Assembly: GCF_900104065.1 (NCBI RefSeq)
Contig: NZ_FNLC01000002.1
Span: 726,995 to 790,994 of the forward strand
Reading direction: 5' to 3'
DNA from: Natronobacterium texcoconense
Lineage (GTDB): Archaea; Halobacteriota; Halobacteria; Halobacteriales; Natrialbaceae
Length of the DNA: 64,000 nucleotides
The notes under the pieces were generated by a model. The model was not told where the DNA came from. It did not search any database and saw nothing but the letters and a program-made list of their open reading frames with translations. Below, piece by piece: positions 26,097 to 36,241 of the stretch. How positions within the stretch are numbered: position 1 is the first letter of the stretch; each line of letters opens with the position of its first letter. Both the position numbers and the translations under genes were made by a program.

Positions 26097-27443
26097 CTAC
26101 GCGCCGTGATGTCCCTCCGGCAGGCCACGCCGCTCGAACATATTCTCCCGCAGTGTCTCGCCGTCGTACCCCTCGCGGATCATTCCGCGCTCGCGAAGGA
26201 CCGGAACGACGTACTCCGCGAAGTCCTGCAGGGTGCCCGGACGAGTCACTTCCTTGAGGTTGAAGCCGTCGACGCCGACCTCGTCTCGCCAGGACTCGAG
26301 TTCGTCCGCGACGGTCTCGGGGCCGCCGACGATCACGGGTGAGGTGGTGCCGAGGCCGGCGAACTGCGCGACCTCTTCGACGGTCCACTCGCGGTCGGGG
26401 TCGTTCTTCGTGAAGGCGTTGATCGTCCCGCGGATGGCGTCGGTCTCGATGTGTTCGACCGCCTGGTCTGGCTCGAGTTCGGAGAGGTCCATGTCGATGA
26501 AGCCCGACAGCAGGGAGAGTGTGCCTTCGACGCTGATGTGTTCCTTGTAAGTCTCGTACTTCTTCTGGGCAATTGCGTCGGTCTCGGCCGTGACGACGAC
26601 GATGCCGGGGAAGAACTTCAGGGAGTCGGGGTCGCGGCCGTGTGCTTCGACGCGCTCCTGCATGTCCTCGATGTAGTCGCGGGTAGCTTCCTTCGTCGGC
26701 TGGGAGACGAACACGCCCTCGGCGTTTTTCGCCGCGAACTCGCGGCCGCGATCCGAGGACCCGGCCTGGTAGATGACCGGCGTTCGCTGTGGCGAGGGCT
26801 CGCAACCGTGCGGGCCGGGAATCGAGAAGTACTCGCCGTCGTAGTCGATGGCGTGGACCTTTTCGGGGTCGGTGTAGGTGCCGGCGTCGGCGTCGCGGAC
26901 GACCGCGTCGTCCTCCCACGAATCTTCCCAGAGACGGTAACAGACGTCCATGAACTCGTCGGCACGGTCGTAGCGTTCGTCGTGTTCCATCCGGTCGCCC
27001 AGTCCCAGGTTTTCGGCGGCGCTCTCGAGATAGGAGGTGACGACGTTGAACGCGATGCGGCCGTCGCTGACGTGATCGAGCGTCGAAAGTTCACGGGCGA
27101 GCTGGTAGGGGTGGACGTAGCTCGTCGAGCGCGTGATCGCGAACCCGATGTCGTCAGTCACCTCGGCCATCGCGGGGACGAGCGCCTGCGGCGCGTTCGA
27201 GGGGGTCTGAATCGCCCGCCGAATTGCGGGGTCGCGGTCGTCGTCGTAGACGTCGTAGATGCCCCGCACGTCGGCGAAGAAGATAGCGTCGAAACCGGCT
27301 CGTTCGGCCGTCTGTGCGACATCGGTCCAGTACTCGCGGTCGGTGTACCGGTGAGATTGATCCCCCGGAATCGTCCAGGAACCCGGCGAGACGTGCTCGA
27401 CCGAGTTCATCGTAAAGAGATTGAAGTGCAAGTGGTCGCTCAT
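26097..27443 (-). CDS. Flavin-dependent monooxygenase, NtaA/SnaA/DszA type
   Basis: 448 aa. Luciferase-like (LLM class) enzyme using FMNH2 from a separate reductase. It shows the family's N-terminal pattern (LFTMNSVEHVSPGSW, AERAGFDAIFFADV), SDGRIAFNVVTSYL and PVIYQAGSSDRGREFAAKNA. The closest well-known members oxidise nitrilotriacetate, pristinamycin or dibenzothiophene; the substrate here is unknown and no reductase is adjacent. ATG 27443 gives the usual start (MSDHLHFNLF); an ATG three codons before is possible. Confidence 0.9.
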   Translation of the reverse strand: MSDHLHFNLFTMNSVEHVSPGSWTIPGDQSHRYTDREYWTDVAQTAERAGFDAIFFADVRGIYDVYDDDRDPAIRRAIQTPSNAPQALVPAMAEVTDDIGFAITRSTSYVHPYQLARELSTLDHVSDGRIAFNVVTSYLESAAENLGLGDRMEHDERYDRADEFMDVCYRLWEDSWEDDAVVRDADAGTYTDPEKVHAIDYDGEYFSIPGPHGCEPSPQRTPVIYQAGSSDRGREFAAKNAEGVFVSQPTKEATRDYIEDMQERVEAHGRDPDSLKFFPGIVVVTAETDAIAQKKYETYKEHISVEGTLSLLSGFIDMDLSELEPDQAVEHIETDAIRGTINAFTKNDPDREWTVEEVAQFAGLGTTSPVIVGGPETVADELESWRDEVGVDGFNLKEVTRPGTLQDFAEYVVPVLRERGMIREGYDGETLRENMFERRGLPEGHHGA

Positions 27444-27591
27444 CGTCTGCACGTTTCCCTGTTCGGGAAAAAGGAATCCGACACCGGAGAAATTCGGGTG
27501 CGATCGACGACGCGGGGATTCGCTCGAGTAGACTCCTCACGAGCGGTCGAGTCGTGCCCGAGGGAGTCGGCCTCGAGCGCCCGACGCCCGA

Positions 27592-28821
27592 TCAGCAGGA
27601 ACAGTAGTAGTCCGGCCCGCCGAACTCCGTCTCGAGCACCTGCAGCGCCGGGCCGGGATCGGACGGCCGGTAGACGCCCGTCGTCAGCCCCTGCGTGGAC
27701 TCGAACTCGCCGGACAGCAGTGCGGTCCACTCGTCGTTCGAGAGCACGTCGGGGAACGACGGCGAACTCGCGAGCAAGGAGAGGTAGTCGGGGAGGTAGA
27801 TCCAGCGGGCCTCCTGCGGTTCCGGCGACTCGTACTCGAGTCCGACGGCGTCGGCGTAGGCCGCGTACGGCAGGTTCGCACCGGCCTCGACGGGCATCGA
27901 GATCCACTTCCAGGGCCGGGTGTTGACGTCGAGCAGGACGTACTCCTCGCGGTCGCTGTCGTAGACGAACTCGGCCTCGCTGATGCCATAGTAGCCGCTC
28001 TCCTCGAGGACGGATCGAGCACGCGCCTCGAGTTCGGGGTCCTCGACCGTGTCGACGACACAGGAGGTGCCAAAGCCCTGCGGGTAGCGGACGCGGGCGT
28101 TGCCGACGACGCTCAGGACGTCGCCGTCGGGGGAACGGTAGGAAGCCAGCGATCGGTCCTCTCCCGTGGCGACGGGGACTTTCTCCTGGGCCATCACGCG
28201 AACGCCGGCCTCCTGTGCCCCGGTGACGACCTCGAGGAACTCCTCGCGGTCGGCCACTTCGACGACGTTCGTGCCGAGCAGTTCCTCGAATTCGCGCTTG
28301 CGAGCGGGTTTGACGACCAGCGGGAAGCCGAGCCGATCCGCGGCGTCGTCGGGGTCGACCTCGGAGAGCCGGTAGGTCTCGGGGTAGGGCACCTCGAGTT
28401 CCTCGGCGGTCGCGTACAGCGACTCCTTGTCGAGGACGTCGGCAATCACGTCCTGTTTCGCAAAGGGAAGTCGGACGCCGTCGGGTTCGGTTTCGGCGAA
28501 CGCGTGGACCCATTCGTCCATACAGGGGAAGGCGACGGGGTCGTGGTCCAGCACGTCGGCGACCGACTCGACGTCCTCGCGGAAGCCGTCCGGGTCGTCT
28601 AGCGGGAAGGTTACCTCGCCTGCGGCGACGACGGCCTCGGAAGGCGGTGCGACGCCGTCGCCGGTGCGATCCAGGGCGATTACGGGAACGTCGTGGGTGG
28701 CGAGCGCCCGTGCGACGCTTACGCCCGTGATGTGGGCGTTGGAGACGATTGCTGGCGGCCGATCGAACGACGCTTCCTCGAGCGTCTCGCGGAGGTCCGC
28801 GAGCGACGTGAACTGTGTCAT
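27592..28821 (-). CDS. ATP-grasp carboxylate-amine ligase-like protein
   Basis: 409 aa. The pre-ATP-grasp domain (PPAIVSNAHITGVSVARALA) is followed by the ATP-grasp fold: LGFPLVVKPARKREFEELLG (ATP lysine), a Glu/Val hinge at VMAQEKVPV, and the metal-binding end SEAEFVYDSDREEYVLLDVN with TRPWKWISM. It should join an amine to a carboxylate with ATP, but the substrates are unknown. A cysteine-rich end (YYCSC) is unusual. It is alone on this strand between the monooxygenase and the divergent priS. Confidence 0.86.
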   Translation of the reverse strand: MTQFTSLADLRETLEEASFDRPPAIVSNAHITGVSVARALATHDVPVIALDRTGDGVAPPSEAVVAAGEVTFPLDDPDGFREDVESVADVLDHDPVAFPCMDEWVHAFAETEPDGVRLPFAKQDVIADVLDKESLYATAEELEVPYPETYRLSEVDPDDAADRLGFPLVVKPARKREFEELLGTNVVEVADREEFLEVVTGAQEAGVRVMAQEKVPVATGEDRSLASYRSPDGDVLSVVGNARVRYPQGFGTSCVVDTVEDPELEARARSVLEESGYYGISEAEFVYDSDREEYVLLDVNTRPWKWISMPVEAGANLPYAAYADAVGLEYESPEPQEARWIYLPDYLSLLASSPSFPDVLSNDEWTALLSGEFESTQGLTTGVYRPSDPGPALQVLETEFGGPDYYCSC

Positions 28822-28979
28822 AGTCGAACCTGCGCATCGGCCGGACTAAACCCTGCGGTCCCGGACGTCCTGGCCGCCGTCGCCGACGGCGAAAGAGTTC
28901 GCGATTCGTTCTCACGGTCCACTACTGACCGTCAGTTTCGGCAGGATTATACTTCCCCACCTACGACTACCCGAGGCGC

Positions 28980-30155
28980 ATGGAGGAGCGAACGAGGGCC
29001 TATCTTCGAGGGCGGTTCCGCGATCACTATCGACGGACGGAGCTTACGCCACCGCCCGCGGCCAACGAACGCGAGTGGGGCTATATCCCCTGGACCGAGG
29101 GACCCGACACGACTATGGTCCGCCATCGTTCGCTGCTCGAGTTAGGGGAGCTTTCGGAGTTTCTCGTCCGGAAGCGCCCGCAACACGTCTACTTCTCCGC
29201 GGGTCGCTTCCGCGACCCTGGGGCAGCCTCGATGAACGAAAAGAACTGGCAGTCGGCCGACCTGGTCTTCGACCTCGACGCCGACCACTTGCCGAGTGTC
29301 ACCCTGGGCGAGGACTCCTACGCCGAGATGCTCGCGAAGTGTAAAGACGCGCTGCTCCGCCTGCTGAACTTTCTCGAGGACGACTTCGCCTTCGAGAACA
29401 TGGAAATCGTCTTCTCCGGCGGCCGGGGATATCACGTCCACGTCCGCGACGAGAACGTGCTCCACCTCGAGCGAGAACACCGCCGCGAGATCGTTGACTA
29501 CGTCCGCGGGATCGGCCTGGACTTCGAGGAACTGATCGAGACCGAGACCGTCGCCGGAATCGGCCGAAAGACACCGACGGAGCGCCGAACACTCCAGATC
29601 GAGGGCGGCTGGGGCCGACGCACCCACGACCATTTCATGGATTTCGTCGACGAACTCCTCGAGATGGACGAAGCCGACGCCCTCGAGCGCCTCCAAGAGT
29701 TCGACGGCATCGGCGAGGGGAAGGCACAGGCGACGCTCAACGCCGCGCGGAACAACCGGGAGGGACTCGAGGAGGGTAACGTCACGGTCCACACTGCCGT
29801 TTCTCAGCTGGCCGAACGGTTCGCCTCGAAAGCCGTCGACCGGGACAACGCGCCGATCGACGAACCCGTGACCACCGACACGAACCGACTTATCCGCTTG
29901 CCGGGGAGTCTCCACGGCGGCAGCGGACTGAAGACGGTTCGACTCGAGCGCGACGAACTCGAGGACTTCGACCCCCTCGTCGATGCCGTCCCGGAAACGT
30001 TCGAAGGACAGGAGATCACGGTCGACGTCACCGACGGCGGCGAGGTCGAACTCGGAGGAGATAGCTTTACAGTCTCGGAGGGAGACCAGTCACTACCGGA
30101 GTACGTTGCCGTCTTTCTGATGACACGCGGCAGGGCCGAAAAGGAGAAAGAATGA
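28980..30155 (+). CDS. priS: DNA primase small (catalytic) subunit
   Basis: 391 aa. Archaeo-eukaryotic primase that makes RNA/DNA primers with PriL. The catalytic aspartates are in LVFDLDAD (Asp98, Asp100), followed by the nucleotide-binding SGGRGYHVHV and a later RLPGSLHGGSGL with the conserved His. The length matches haloarchaeal PriS. Its stop overlaps the GINS start (ATGA at 30152), an arrangement conserved in archaea that couples primase and helicase accessory factor. Confidence 0.96.
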   Translation: MEERTRAYLRGRFRDHYRRTELTPPPAANEREWGYIPWTEGPDTTMVRHRSLLELGELSEFLVRKRPQHVYFSAGRFRDPGAASMNEKNWQSADLVFDLDADHLPSVTLGEDSYAEMLAKCKDALLRLLNFLEDDFAFENMEIVFSGGRGYHVHVRDENVLHLEREHRREIVDYVRGIGLDFEELIETETVAGIGRKTPTERRTLQIEGGWGRRTHDHFMDFVDELLEMDEADALERLQEFDGIGEGKAQATLNAARNNREGLEEGNVTVHTAVSQLAERFASKAVDRDNAPIDEPVTTDTNRLIRLPGSLHGGSGLKTVRLERDELEDFDPLVDAVPETFEGQEITVDVTDGGEVELGGDSFTVSEGDQSLPEYVAVFLMTRGRAEKEKE

Positions 30156-31048
30156 ATCTAGACGAACTGCGCTCGGTCCAGAGCAAGGAGCGCCAGAAAG
30201 ACAGCCTCCAGAATCTGCGCCCCTCGTTCTACCAGGAGGTCGGCGACTACATCGCCGACCTCGAGGACGAACGAGACCGCGTAGCCGAGCGTGCTGACGA
30301 TCCGTTCTCCTCGCCGGAGGTCGGCCGCCTCACCGACGAGATCGAGACGGCCAAGGACGTCGTCGAGGCGATCTACGAGCGCCGGATGGGAAAACTCGTC
30401 AAGCAGGCCAGCCTCGCTGCGGCGGGGATGGCAGCCAACGACGAGGGACTCACCGCCGAGGAAGCAGACCTCTTCGACGACCTCGTCGACCGCATCGAGT
30501 CGAACAAGGGACGCGTCCTCGACGTGCTCGAGGGAGAGGAGGTCGTCGCGGCCGACGACGCTTCCACGAGCACGGCAGACGCTCATCCTGACGACAGTCC
30601 CGGGACGGCAACGGAGCCAACCGCCGACGTGACGTCCGACGCCCCACCAGATCAGCCACCCGCAGACGACACACCGCCGGCACCGCCACAGGAGCCGCCG
30701 GAACCCGGACTCGAGGACCCACCGGAGCCGGAACCCTCGAGCGGCGTCTCGGCCGCGGACGTCATGGGCGGCGAACCGGATTCGATCGGTGATTCGTCGA
30801 GTTCTGACGGCGAGCACGGCGGGACGGAATCCGACGCGCTCGAGTCGCCGGATTCGGATGCGGACACAGCCACTGACGACGCCGACGGCGACGTCGACCG
30901 CGTCACCGTCCGCATCACGCGCGACGTCGGCCCCATTCTCGGTGTCGACGACCGCGAGTACACGCTCTCGGCCGACGACGTCGTCACCCTGCCCGAACAG
31001 AACGCCGATCCGCTACTCGAGCAGGAAGCGGCCGAACCGCTCGAGTAG
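30152..31048 (+). CDS. GINS complex subunit (Gins51/Gins15 family)
   Basis: 298 aa. The N-terminal A domain (about residues 1-115, LDELRSVQSKERQKDSLQNL, IETAKDVVEAIYERRMGKLV) is followed by a long acidic, Pro/Ser-rich linker (about 130-245) and a small C-terminal B domain (VTVRITRDVGPILGVDDREY). GINS links MCM helicase to primase and Cdc45/RecJ. The long disordered acidic linker is normal for halophiles, though large. ATGA-coupled to priS. Confidence 0.92.
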   Translation: MNLDELRSVQSKERQKDSLQNLRPSFYQEVGDYIADLEDERDRVAERADDPFSSPEVGRLTDEIETAKDVVEAIYERRMGKLVKQASLAAAGMAANDEGLTAEEADLFDDLVDRIESNKGRVLDVLEGEEVVAADDASTSTADAHPDDSPGTATEPTADVTSDAPPDQPPADDTPPAPPQEPPEPGLEDPPEPEPSSGVSAADVMGGEPDSIGDSSSSDGEHGGTESDALESPDSDADTATDDADGDVDRVTVRITRDVGPILGVDDREYTLSADDVVTLPEQNADPLLEQEAAEPLE

Positions 31049-31059
31049 ATCCGTTTTCG

Positions 31060-31251
31060 TTACTGACCGGCGTCGGACTGGTTCTCGAGGAACAGTACGG
31101 TGCTGCAGCCGAGCAGAAAGACGCCGAGCAGGAGGTGAAACCAGCCGTCGGGCAGCCGATCCGACAGCCCGAGTAGGACGTCGAGAAAGAGCACGAGAGA
31201 TATCGAGACGAGTATCGTCACTTCGAGGTTGTTCGACGGTTGGCGTTTCAT
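31060..31251 (-). CDS. Small two-helix membrane protein, 63 aa
   Basis: Starts MKRQPSNNLEVTILVSISLV; two hydrophobic segments (about residues 12-29 and 36-54) joined by the loop GLSDRLPDGW, then a polar tail. No recognised family. It lies tail-to-tail with the GINS gene (11 nt apart). A longer in-frame start at 31317 adds a basic non-conserved extension and was rejected. Confidence 0.65.
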   Translation of the reverse strand: MKRQPSNNLEVTILVSISLVLFLDVLLGLSDRLPDGWFHLLLGVFLLGCSTVLFLENQSDAGQ

Positions 31252-31355
31252 TCGCGATTCCTGTCGGTTTAGCGACACGTAAGTCTGTCTCCCACGTCGA
31301 ACCTGCACTGGTGGCAAACCACAACGCCTACAGTGACCCTCCCCAAGGGACGGCT

Positions 31356-31832
31356 ATGCTCGACATCGGCGACGAGGCACCCGAATTCGAACTTCCGAAC
31401 CAGCACGGCGAGACGATCCGACGCTCCGAGTTCGACGGCCGGGTCGTCGTCTACTTCTATCCACGCGCGAACACCGACGGCTGTACGACGGAAGCCCTCG
31501 AGTTCGAGGAGCGACTCGCCGACTTCGAGGACCGGGACGCCGCGGTCGTCGGTATCAGCGACGATCCGGTTTCCGATCTCGAGTCGTTTGCGGACGATCA
31601 CGACCTCACGTTCGACCTGCTCTCGGACGAGCACGGCGAGGTCGCAACGCTGTACGACTCCTACGGCGAAAAGAAGATGTTCGGCAACACGTTCGACGGC
31701 GTCTTCCGGAACACGTACGTCGTCGGGCCGGACGGCCGGATCGAAGCGGTCTACGAGAACGTCTCGCCGGAAGGACACGCCGACGAAGTGCTTGCGGGCC
31801 TCGAGAACGCCGACGCCGTCGCGTCCGACTGA
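31356..31832 (+). CDS. bcp: Peroxiredoxin, Bcp/PrxQ family, one-cysteine type
   Basis: 158 aa. Thiol peroxidase reducing H2O2 and organic hydroperoxides in the cytosol. The core PRANTDGCTTEALEFEE gives the peroxidatic Cys43; the resolving cysteine five residues later (present in most Bcp proteins) is Leu48, and the protein has no other cysteine. Reduction must therefore involve an external thiol. The start ATG 31356 matches MLDIGDEAPEFELPNQHGE of the family; open codons upstream overlap the GINS gene frame and are not part of it. Confidence 0.9.
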   Translation: MLDIGDEAPEFELPNQHGETIRRSEFDGRVVVYFYPRANTDGCTTEALEFEERLADFEDRDAAVVGISDDPVSDLESFADDHDLTFDLLSDEHGEVATLYDSYGEKKMFGNTFDGVFRNTYVVGPDGRIEAVYENVSPEGHADEVLAGLENADAVASD

Positions 31833-31854
31833 CGCGACTGGCTTCGAGTAGCGC

Positions 31855-34119
31855 TTACTGGAACGTTCGACCGAGCTGGTCCGCTTCCTGGGCGGGTTCG
31901 GCTCGCTGGAACTCCTCTTCGATCTCCTCGTAGCGCTCGCGCGTCTCGGTGGTCACGCTCGGACCGACTTCCTCGAGGGCGTTCTCGAAGTGTTCCTTGC
32001 TGATACGGACGTTACCGACCGTGTCGTCGATCTCGTCGGGGTCGACGGAGTTGATGAACTCGCGGCTGGCGGACATCGAGGCTTCGCGACAGACGGCTTC
32101 GATGTCGGCACCGACGTAACCCTCGGTCTCGCTCGCGAGCCAGTCGAGGTCGACGGCCTCCGCAAGCGGCTTGTCGCGGGTGTGAACCTCGAAGATCTTC
32201 TTGCGCCCGTCCTCGTCGGGAACCGGGACGTGGACGTGACGGTCCAGCCGGCCAGGACGGAGCAGTGCCGAGTCGATCAGGTCGGGACGGTTCGTGGTGG
32301 CGATGACGACGACGTCCTCGAGTTCCTCGAGGCCGTCGAGTTCCGTCAGTAGCTGGGAGACGACGCGTTCGCCGACGCCGGAGTCGGTCTGGCCGCGGCC
32401 GCGTTCGCCCGCGATCGAGTCGATCTCGTCGAAGAAGATCACGGTCGGGGCGTTCGATCGTGCCTTCTCGAAGACCTCGCGAACGCCTTTCTCGGACTCG
32501 CCGACGTACTTGTTCAGCAGTTCGGGGCCCTTGATCGAGATGAAGTTCGACTCGGCCTCGTTCGCCACTGCCTTCGCGAGCAGCGTCTTGCCGGTCCCCG
32601 GTGGCCCGTACATGAGGACGCCTTTCGCGGCCTCCATGTCCATCTGCTCGAAGACCCCGGGATAGTCCAGCGGCCACTGGATGGTCTCGCGCAGCCGTTC
32701 TTTGGTGTCGCCGAGTCCGCCGACGTCGTCCCAGGTGACGTCGGGAACTTCGACGAAGACCTCGCGCATCGCCGAGGGCTGGATTCCCTTGAGCGCGTCC
32801 TTGAGGTCGCCCTCGGTTACCTGCAACGACTCGAGGACGTCGGCGTCGATCTCCTGGGATTCCAGATCGAGGTCGGGACGGATGCGCCGCAGGGCGTTCA
32901 TCGCGCTCTCGCGAGCGAGGCTCTCGAGGTCGGCGCCGACGAAGCCATGGGTGTTAGCGGCGTAGTGCTCCAGATCGATCGACTCCTCGAGGGGCATCCC
33001 GCGGGTGTGGACCTGCAGGATCTCCCGGCGGCCGTCCTTGTCGGGGACGCCGATCTCGATCTCGCGGTCGAAGCGACCGCCACGACGGAGCGCAGGGTCG
33101 ATGTCGTCGACGCGGTTGGTTGCGGCGATGACGGTAACGCGACCGCGCTCCTCGAGGCCGTCCATCAGGCTGAGCAGTTGCGCGACGACGCGCCGTTCGA
33201 CGTCACCGCCGGCCTCCTCGCGTTTGGCGGCGATGGAGTCGAGTTCGTCGATGAAGATGATCGCGGGGGCGTTCTCCTCGGCCTCCTCGAAGACCTCACG
33301 GAGTTGCTCCTCGCTCTCGCCGTAGTACTTGGACATGATCTCCGGCCCGGAGATCGTTTCGAAGTGGGCGTCGATCTCGTTGGCGACGGCCTTGGCCATC
33401 AGCGTCTTGCCGGTCCCCGGTGGGCCGTGCAGGAGGACGCCTTTCGGCGGCTCGATGCCGAGTTGCTGGAACAGCTCGGGGTGACGCATCGGCAACTCGA
33501 TCATCTCCCGGACCTGGTCGAGTTCGTTGTCGAGGCCGCCGATGTCCTCGTAGGTGACGTTCGGGACGCCTTCGGCCGAGGCGTCGCCGCCGGCACCGAC
33601 CTGTTCGGCCGGCGTCTCGGAGAGTTCGATGCTCGTCGAGTCGGTGATGACGACGGTGCCGCCCGGCGTGGTGCTCGCGATCTTCAGCGGCACCGACTGG
33701 CCGGAACTGGCCATCGGACCGAACGATAGCGAGAAGGGGACGGTCTGGCCCTCGGTGACGGCCTGCCCGCTCAGTTTGTCGCGGACGAGCGGGCCGATGT
33801 CGCCGCGAATGCGGAGGTTCTGCGGGAGCGCGACAGTGACCGACTTGGCGGGTTTGACGTCCGCCTGTTCGATCGTCACGCTGTCGTCGATCCCGACGCC
33901 TGCCTCCTGGCGCAGACGGCCGTCGATCCGGACGATCCCCCGTCCCTCGTCTTCGGGGTAGCCCGGCCAGACGCGGGCGACGGCCTGGCTGTCGCCACCG
34001 CCGCTGATGACGATGTAGTCCCCGTTCTCGAGGTCGAGTTCACGCATCGAGACGCGATCGATCGCGGCCAGTCCGCGCCCGGCGTCTTTCTGTTTGAGTG
34101 GTTTGACGGTGAGTTTCAT
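31855..34119 (-). CDS. AAA ATPase of the CDC48/VAT/p97 family
   Basis: 754 aa. Unfoldase that feeds ubiquitin-like-tagged or damaged proteins to the proteasome. The N-terminal double-psi barrel ([20 protein letters not shown]; residues 1-180) is followed by two AAA modules, each with GPPGTGKT and an IDELDSIA or DEIDSIAG Walker B and arginine-finger region. The ending is acidic and lacks the eukaryotic C-terminal motif. Its start is overlapped by the stop of the DUF7127-like gene upstream (ATGA). Confidence 0.96.
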   Translation of the reverse strand: MKLTVKPLKQKDAGRGLAAIDRVSMRELDLENGDYIVISGGGDSQAVARVWPGYPEDEGRGIVRIDGRLRQEAGVGIDDSVTIEQADVKPAKSVTVALPQNLRIRGDIGPLVRDKLSGQAVTEGQTVPFSLSFGPMASSGQSVPLKIASTTPGGTVVITDSTSIELSETPAEQVGAGGDASAEGVPNVTYEDIGGLDNELDQVREMIELPMRHPELFQQLGIEPPKGVLLHGPPGTGKTLMAKAVANEIDAHFETISGPEIMSKYYGESEEQLREVFEEAEENAPAIIFIDELDSIAAKREEAGGDVERRVVAQLLSLMDGLEERGRVTVIAATNRVDDIDPALRRGGRFDREIEIGVPDKDGRREILQVHTRGMPLEESIDLEHYAANTHGFVGADLESLARESAMNALRRIRPDLDLESQEIDADVLESLQVTEGDLKDALKGIQPSAMREVFVEVPDVTWDDVGGLGDTKERLRETIQWPLDYPGVFEQMDMEAAKGVLMYGPPGTGKTLLAKAVANEAESNFISIKGPELLNKYVGESEKGVREVFEKARSNAPTVIFFDEIDSIAGERGRGQTDSGVGERVVSQLLTELDGLEELEDVVVIATTNRPDLIDSALLRPGRLDRHVHVPVPDEDGRKKIFEVHTRDKPLAEAVDLDWLASETEGYVGADIEAVCREASMSASREFINSVDPDEIDDTVGNVRISKEHFENALEEVGPSVTTETRERYEEIEEEFQRAEPAQEADQLGRTFQ

Positions 34120-34361
34120 AGATCGCCCTCCAGTTCGACAGTGAGGACCCCGTTTTTGATAAACGTGTTCGCGTCGTCTGCCGCCTCGGGGAGATCGATC
34201 TCGTACTGTTCCTCCCCGATGACGACAATGACGGTGTCGGCGACGAGGTCGACGGTGGCCTCCTCCTGGGAGCCGAAGTCGACCGCGAGCACCGCACCGT
34301 CGTCGTATTCGTACTGACGGGCTAGGTGCCCGTCTTCGCCGGTGAATTGCTCGAGAGTCAT
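34116..34361 (-). CDS. Small Hsp20-like protein (DUF7127-type) coupled to CDC48
   Basis: 81 aa. Beta-rich: [47 protein letters not shown]. The end resembles the last strands of an alpha-crystallin/Hsp20 domain ([11 protein letters not shown]). Overlaps the CDC48 start by ATGA, so it may help present clients to the ATPase, an inference from gene order. A TATA box at 34392-34401 lies about 33 nt upstream, so the mRNA is nearly leaderless. Confidence 0.82.
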   Translation of the reverse strand: MTLEQFTGEDGHLARQYEYDDGAVLAVDFGSQEEATVDLVADTVIVVIGEEQYEIDLPEAADDANTFIKNGVLTVELEGDL

Positions 34362-34391
34362 GTTGGTACTAACTCAACGTAAGTTGTTCGA

Positions 34392-34401
34392 ATATATAAA
34401 T
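34392..34401 (-). promoter_or_regulatory. TATA box of the small Hsp20-like/CDC48 operon
   Basis: TTTATATATT on the minus strand, centred about 35 nt from the ATG at 34361. It is one of the strongest TATA matches in the window and sits in a very AT-rich stretch (34380-34410). Confidence 0.65.
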
Positions 34402-34563
34402 TTGTCGTCGACTAATCGCAGTACTGCGTCGGGTATCCCGAAAACAGCGTTGTTCGCAGTTCACAGCAGGCGTCGGACAGAGCGGCGGACAGAGAACCAC
34501 TGTCGACTCGAGATCGGTACCGAAGTCGGTGGCTTTTCACGCCACGATCACCGACTGACGGGT

Positions 34564-35427
34564 ATGATCGACGACGAGACGCCGGTACTCGACAACCACC
34601 TCCATCTCGATCCGGACAACCACCGGGGAATCGACGCCGTCGAGGACTTCGCTCGCCTGGGCGGGACACACCTGCTCGTGGTCAACAAACCCTCCTGGCA
34701 CCTCGACGTCGAGGCCGACCGTGGCGAGGACTTCCGGCCGGTCTTCGAACGTACCATCGAGGTCGTCGAGGAAGCCTCCGCAGTTCTCGAGGGTCGTGCC
34801 TGGCCCGTCCTGGGTGTCCACCCCGGGCTGATCTCGCGGCTCGTCGACGAGCGCGGCTACAGTCCAGAGGAAGCCCGCGAAATCATGCAGAGCGGGATCG
34901 ACGTCGCGGCGGAGTACGTCGCCGACGGCGAGGCGCTCGCGCTGAAGTCCGGTCGGCCCCACTACGACGTCGACGATAGCGTGTGGGAGGCGTCGAACGA
35001 CGTCATGCGCCACGCGTTCGAACACGGCGGCGACCTCGACTGTGCCGTCCAGTTGCACACGGAAGCCAGCGAGGAGATGACCGAGGTCGCAGACTGGGCC
35101 GAGGACGCCGGTATGGAACGCCACCAGGTCGTCAAACACTACGCGGCCGGGCGTCTCGAGGGCCCCACTCCGAGCGTCATGAGCGAGAAAGACCGACTCG
35201 AGCGGGCGGCAGAACGCGGCGAGCCCTTCCTGATGGAGACCGACTACGTGGACGACCCTGACCGGCCGGGTGCCGTGCTGGGGCCGAAGACGGTGCCCCG
35301 ACGGGTTCGCTGGCTGCTCGAGGAAGGCTACGAGGAAGCCGTCCACAACGCCCACGTCGAGACGCCGAAACTCGTCTACGGAATCGACACCGAAACGACG
35401 CTCGATCGCCGTTCTGACGGCTCCTAA
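34564..35427 (+). CDS. TatD-related metal-dependent hydrolase
   Basis: 287 aa starting MIDDETPVLDNHLHLDPDNH, where NHLHLD is the metal-binding HxH motif of TatD/amidohydrolase proteins. Further ligands are in VLGVHPGL, the CAVQLHTEAS strand and the end of the barrel at METDYVDDP. This is a haloarchaeal subgroup of TatD-like proteins with unknown substrate. The frame is open upstream of 34564, but that part falls in the CDC48/TATA intergenic region and is not coding. Confidence 0.88.
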   Translation: MIDDETPVLDNHLHLDPDNHRGIDAVEDFARLGGTHLLVVNKPSWHLDVEADRGEDFRPVFERTIEVVEEASAVLEGRAWPVLGVHPGLISRLVDERGYSPEEAREIMQSGIDVAAEYVADGEALALKSGRPHYDVDDSVWEASNDVMRHAFEHGGDLDCAVQLHTEASEEMTEVADWAEDAGMERHQVVKHYAAGRLEGPTPSVMSEKDRLERAAERGEPFLMETDYVDDPDRPGAVLGPKTVPRRVRWLLEEGYEEAVHNAHVETPKLVYGIDTETTLDRRSDGS

Positions 35428-35509
35428 CGACGATTCGTGGTGTTCCGGTGGGACTAGTTTTGCCTCAGTGTAGAGAAAGGCATTTCAAGCGGCCGGTGTA
35501 GGTGTCTGT

Positions 35510-36091
35510 ATGAGCAATCCCCCGACCGAGTTCTACTCGGAGGAGCGCTGGCAGAACTGGATCGATCGCATCAAAGACGAAGACATCGATCCGGAAGACG
35601 AAGACTCGGCTCGCCTCCTGCTCAACCTGCAGGACGACACGGCGATAGCGATCGCGAAGATCGTCGCCGCCTACGACGACGGGGACCTCGACGAAGAAGA
35701 AGCGCTCGAGGAGATCGCCGACGTTCGCGAGATCGTTCTCGGCGAGGTCGACATCGAGAACGAGGAGAAACTCATCCTCGTCGACGGCGTCCAGACGAGT
35801 CTCGTCTGCGTCTTCTTCGCGGCCGAGGAGTACGTCGCGAACGCCCCGGCCGAGGAAGGAAGCGTCGGCGACTACCTCGGCGCTGCGGCCGACGCCGAAG
35901 CCGAAGAGGACCTAGACGCCGCACTCGGCTACGCGGCACAGGCTGGCACGCTCATCATCGACGGCGAGGAACTCGACATGCAGGTCGCCGAAGACCTCGA
36001 GTACGGCCTCGTCACCGAGTGGATCAACGGTCTCGACAGCCTCCAGAGCGCGATGAGCGATCCCGAAGTCGTCGAAGAAGAAGACGAGTAA
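35510..36091 (+). CDS. DUF2150 family protein
   Basis: 193 aa. Highly acidic soluble protein: begins MSNPPTEFYSEERWQNWIDR, then a helical middle with EEALEEIADVREIVLGEVD and YLGAAADAEAEEDLDAALGY. It matches the archaeal DUF2150 family, for which no function is known. 150 nt before the HMG-CoA synthase gene, on the same strand but with a separate promoter there. Confidence 0.85.
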   Translation: MSNPPTEFYSEERWQNWIDRIKDEDIDPEDEDSARLLLNLQDDTAIAIAKIVAAYDDGDLDEEEALEEIADVREIVLGEVDIENEEKLILVDGVQTSLVCVFFAAEEYVANAPAEEGSVGDYLGAAADAEAEEDLDAALGYAAQAGTLIIDGEELDMQVAEDLEYGLVTEWINGLDSLQSAMSDPEVVEEEDE

Positions 36092-36211
36092 CGCCGAGCT
36101 TTTCCCGTCGTCACTTTCGACCACGGCCGATTTCTACGTCGAGTAGTGTCACCTCTCTTCGACCGGATGCGTCACTCGATAACGTCGATCGTCGAAAGCT
36201 CGAACGACAAT

Positions 36212-36220
36212 ACCATATAT
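36212..36220 (+). promoter_or_regulatory. TATA box of the HMG-CoA synthase gene
   Basis: ACCATATAT, about 26 nt before the ATG at 36242, indicates leaderless transcription and excludes the longer open frame that begins near 36146. Confidence 0.55.
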
Positions 36221-36241
36221 CTCCTCCCGCATTATCCCGCT

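Noticed and set aside
26451-27926. Long plus-strand frame opposite the flavin monooxygenase
   Set aside because: Shadow of a clearly recognisable gene on the other strand; no domain signature.
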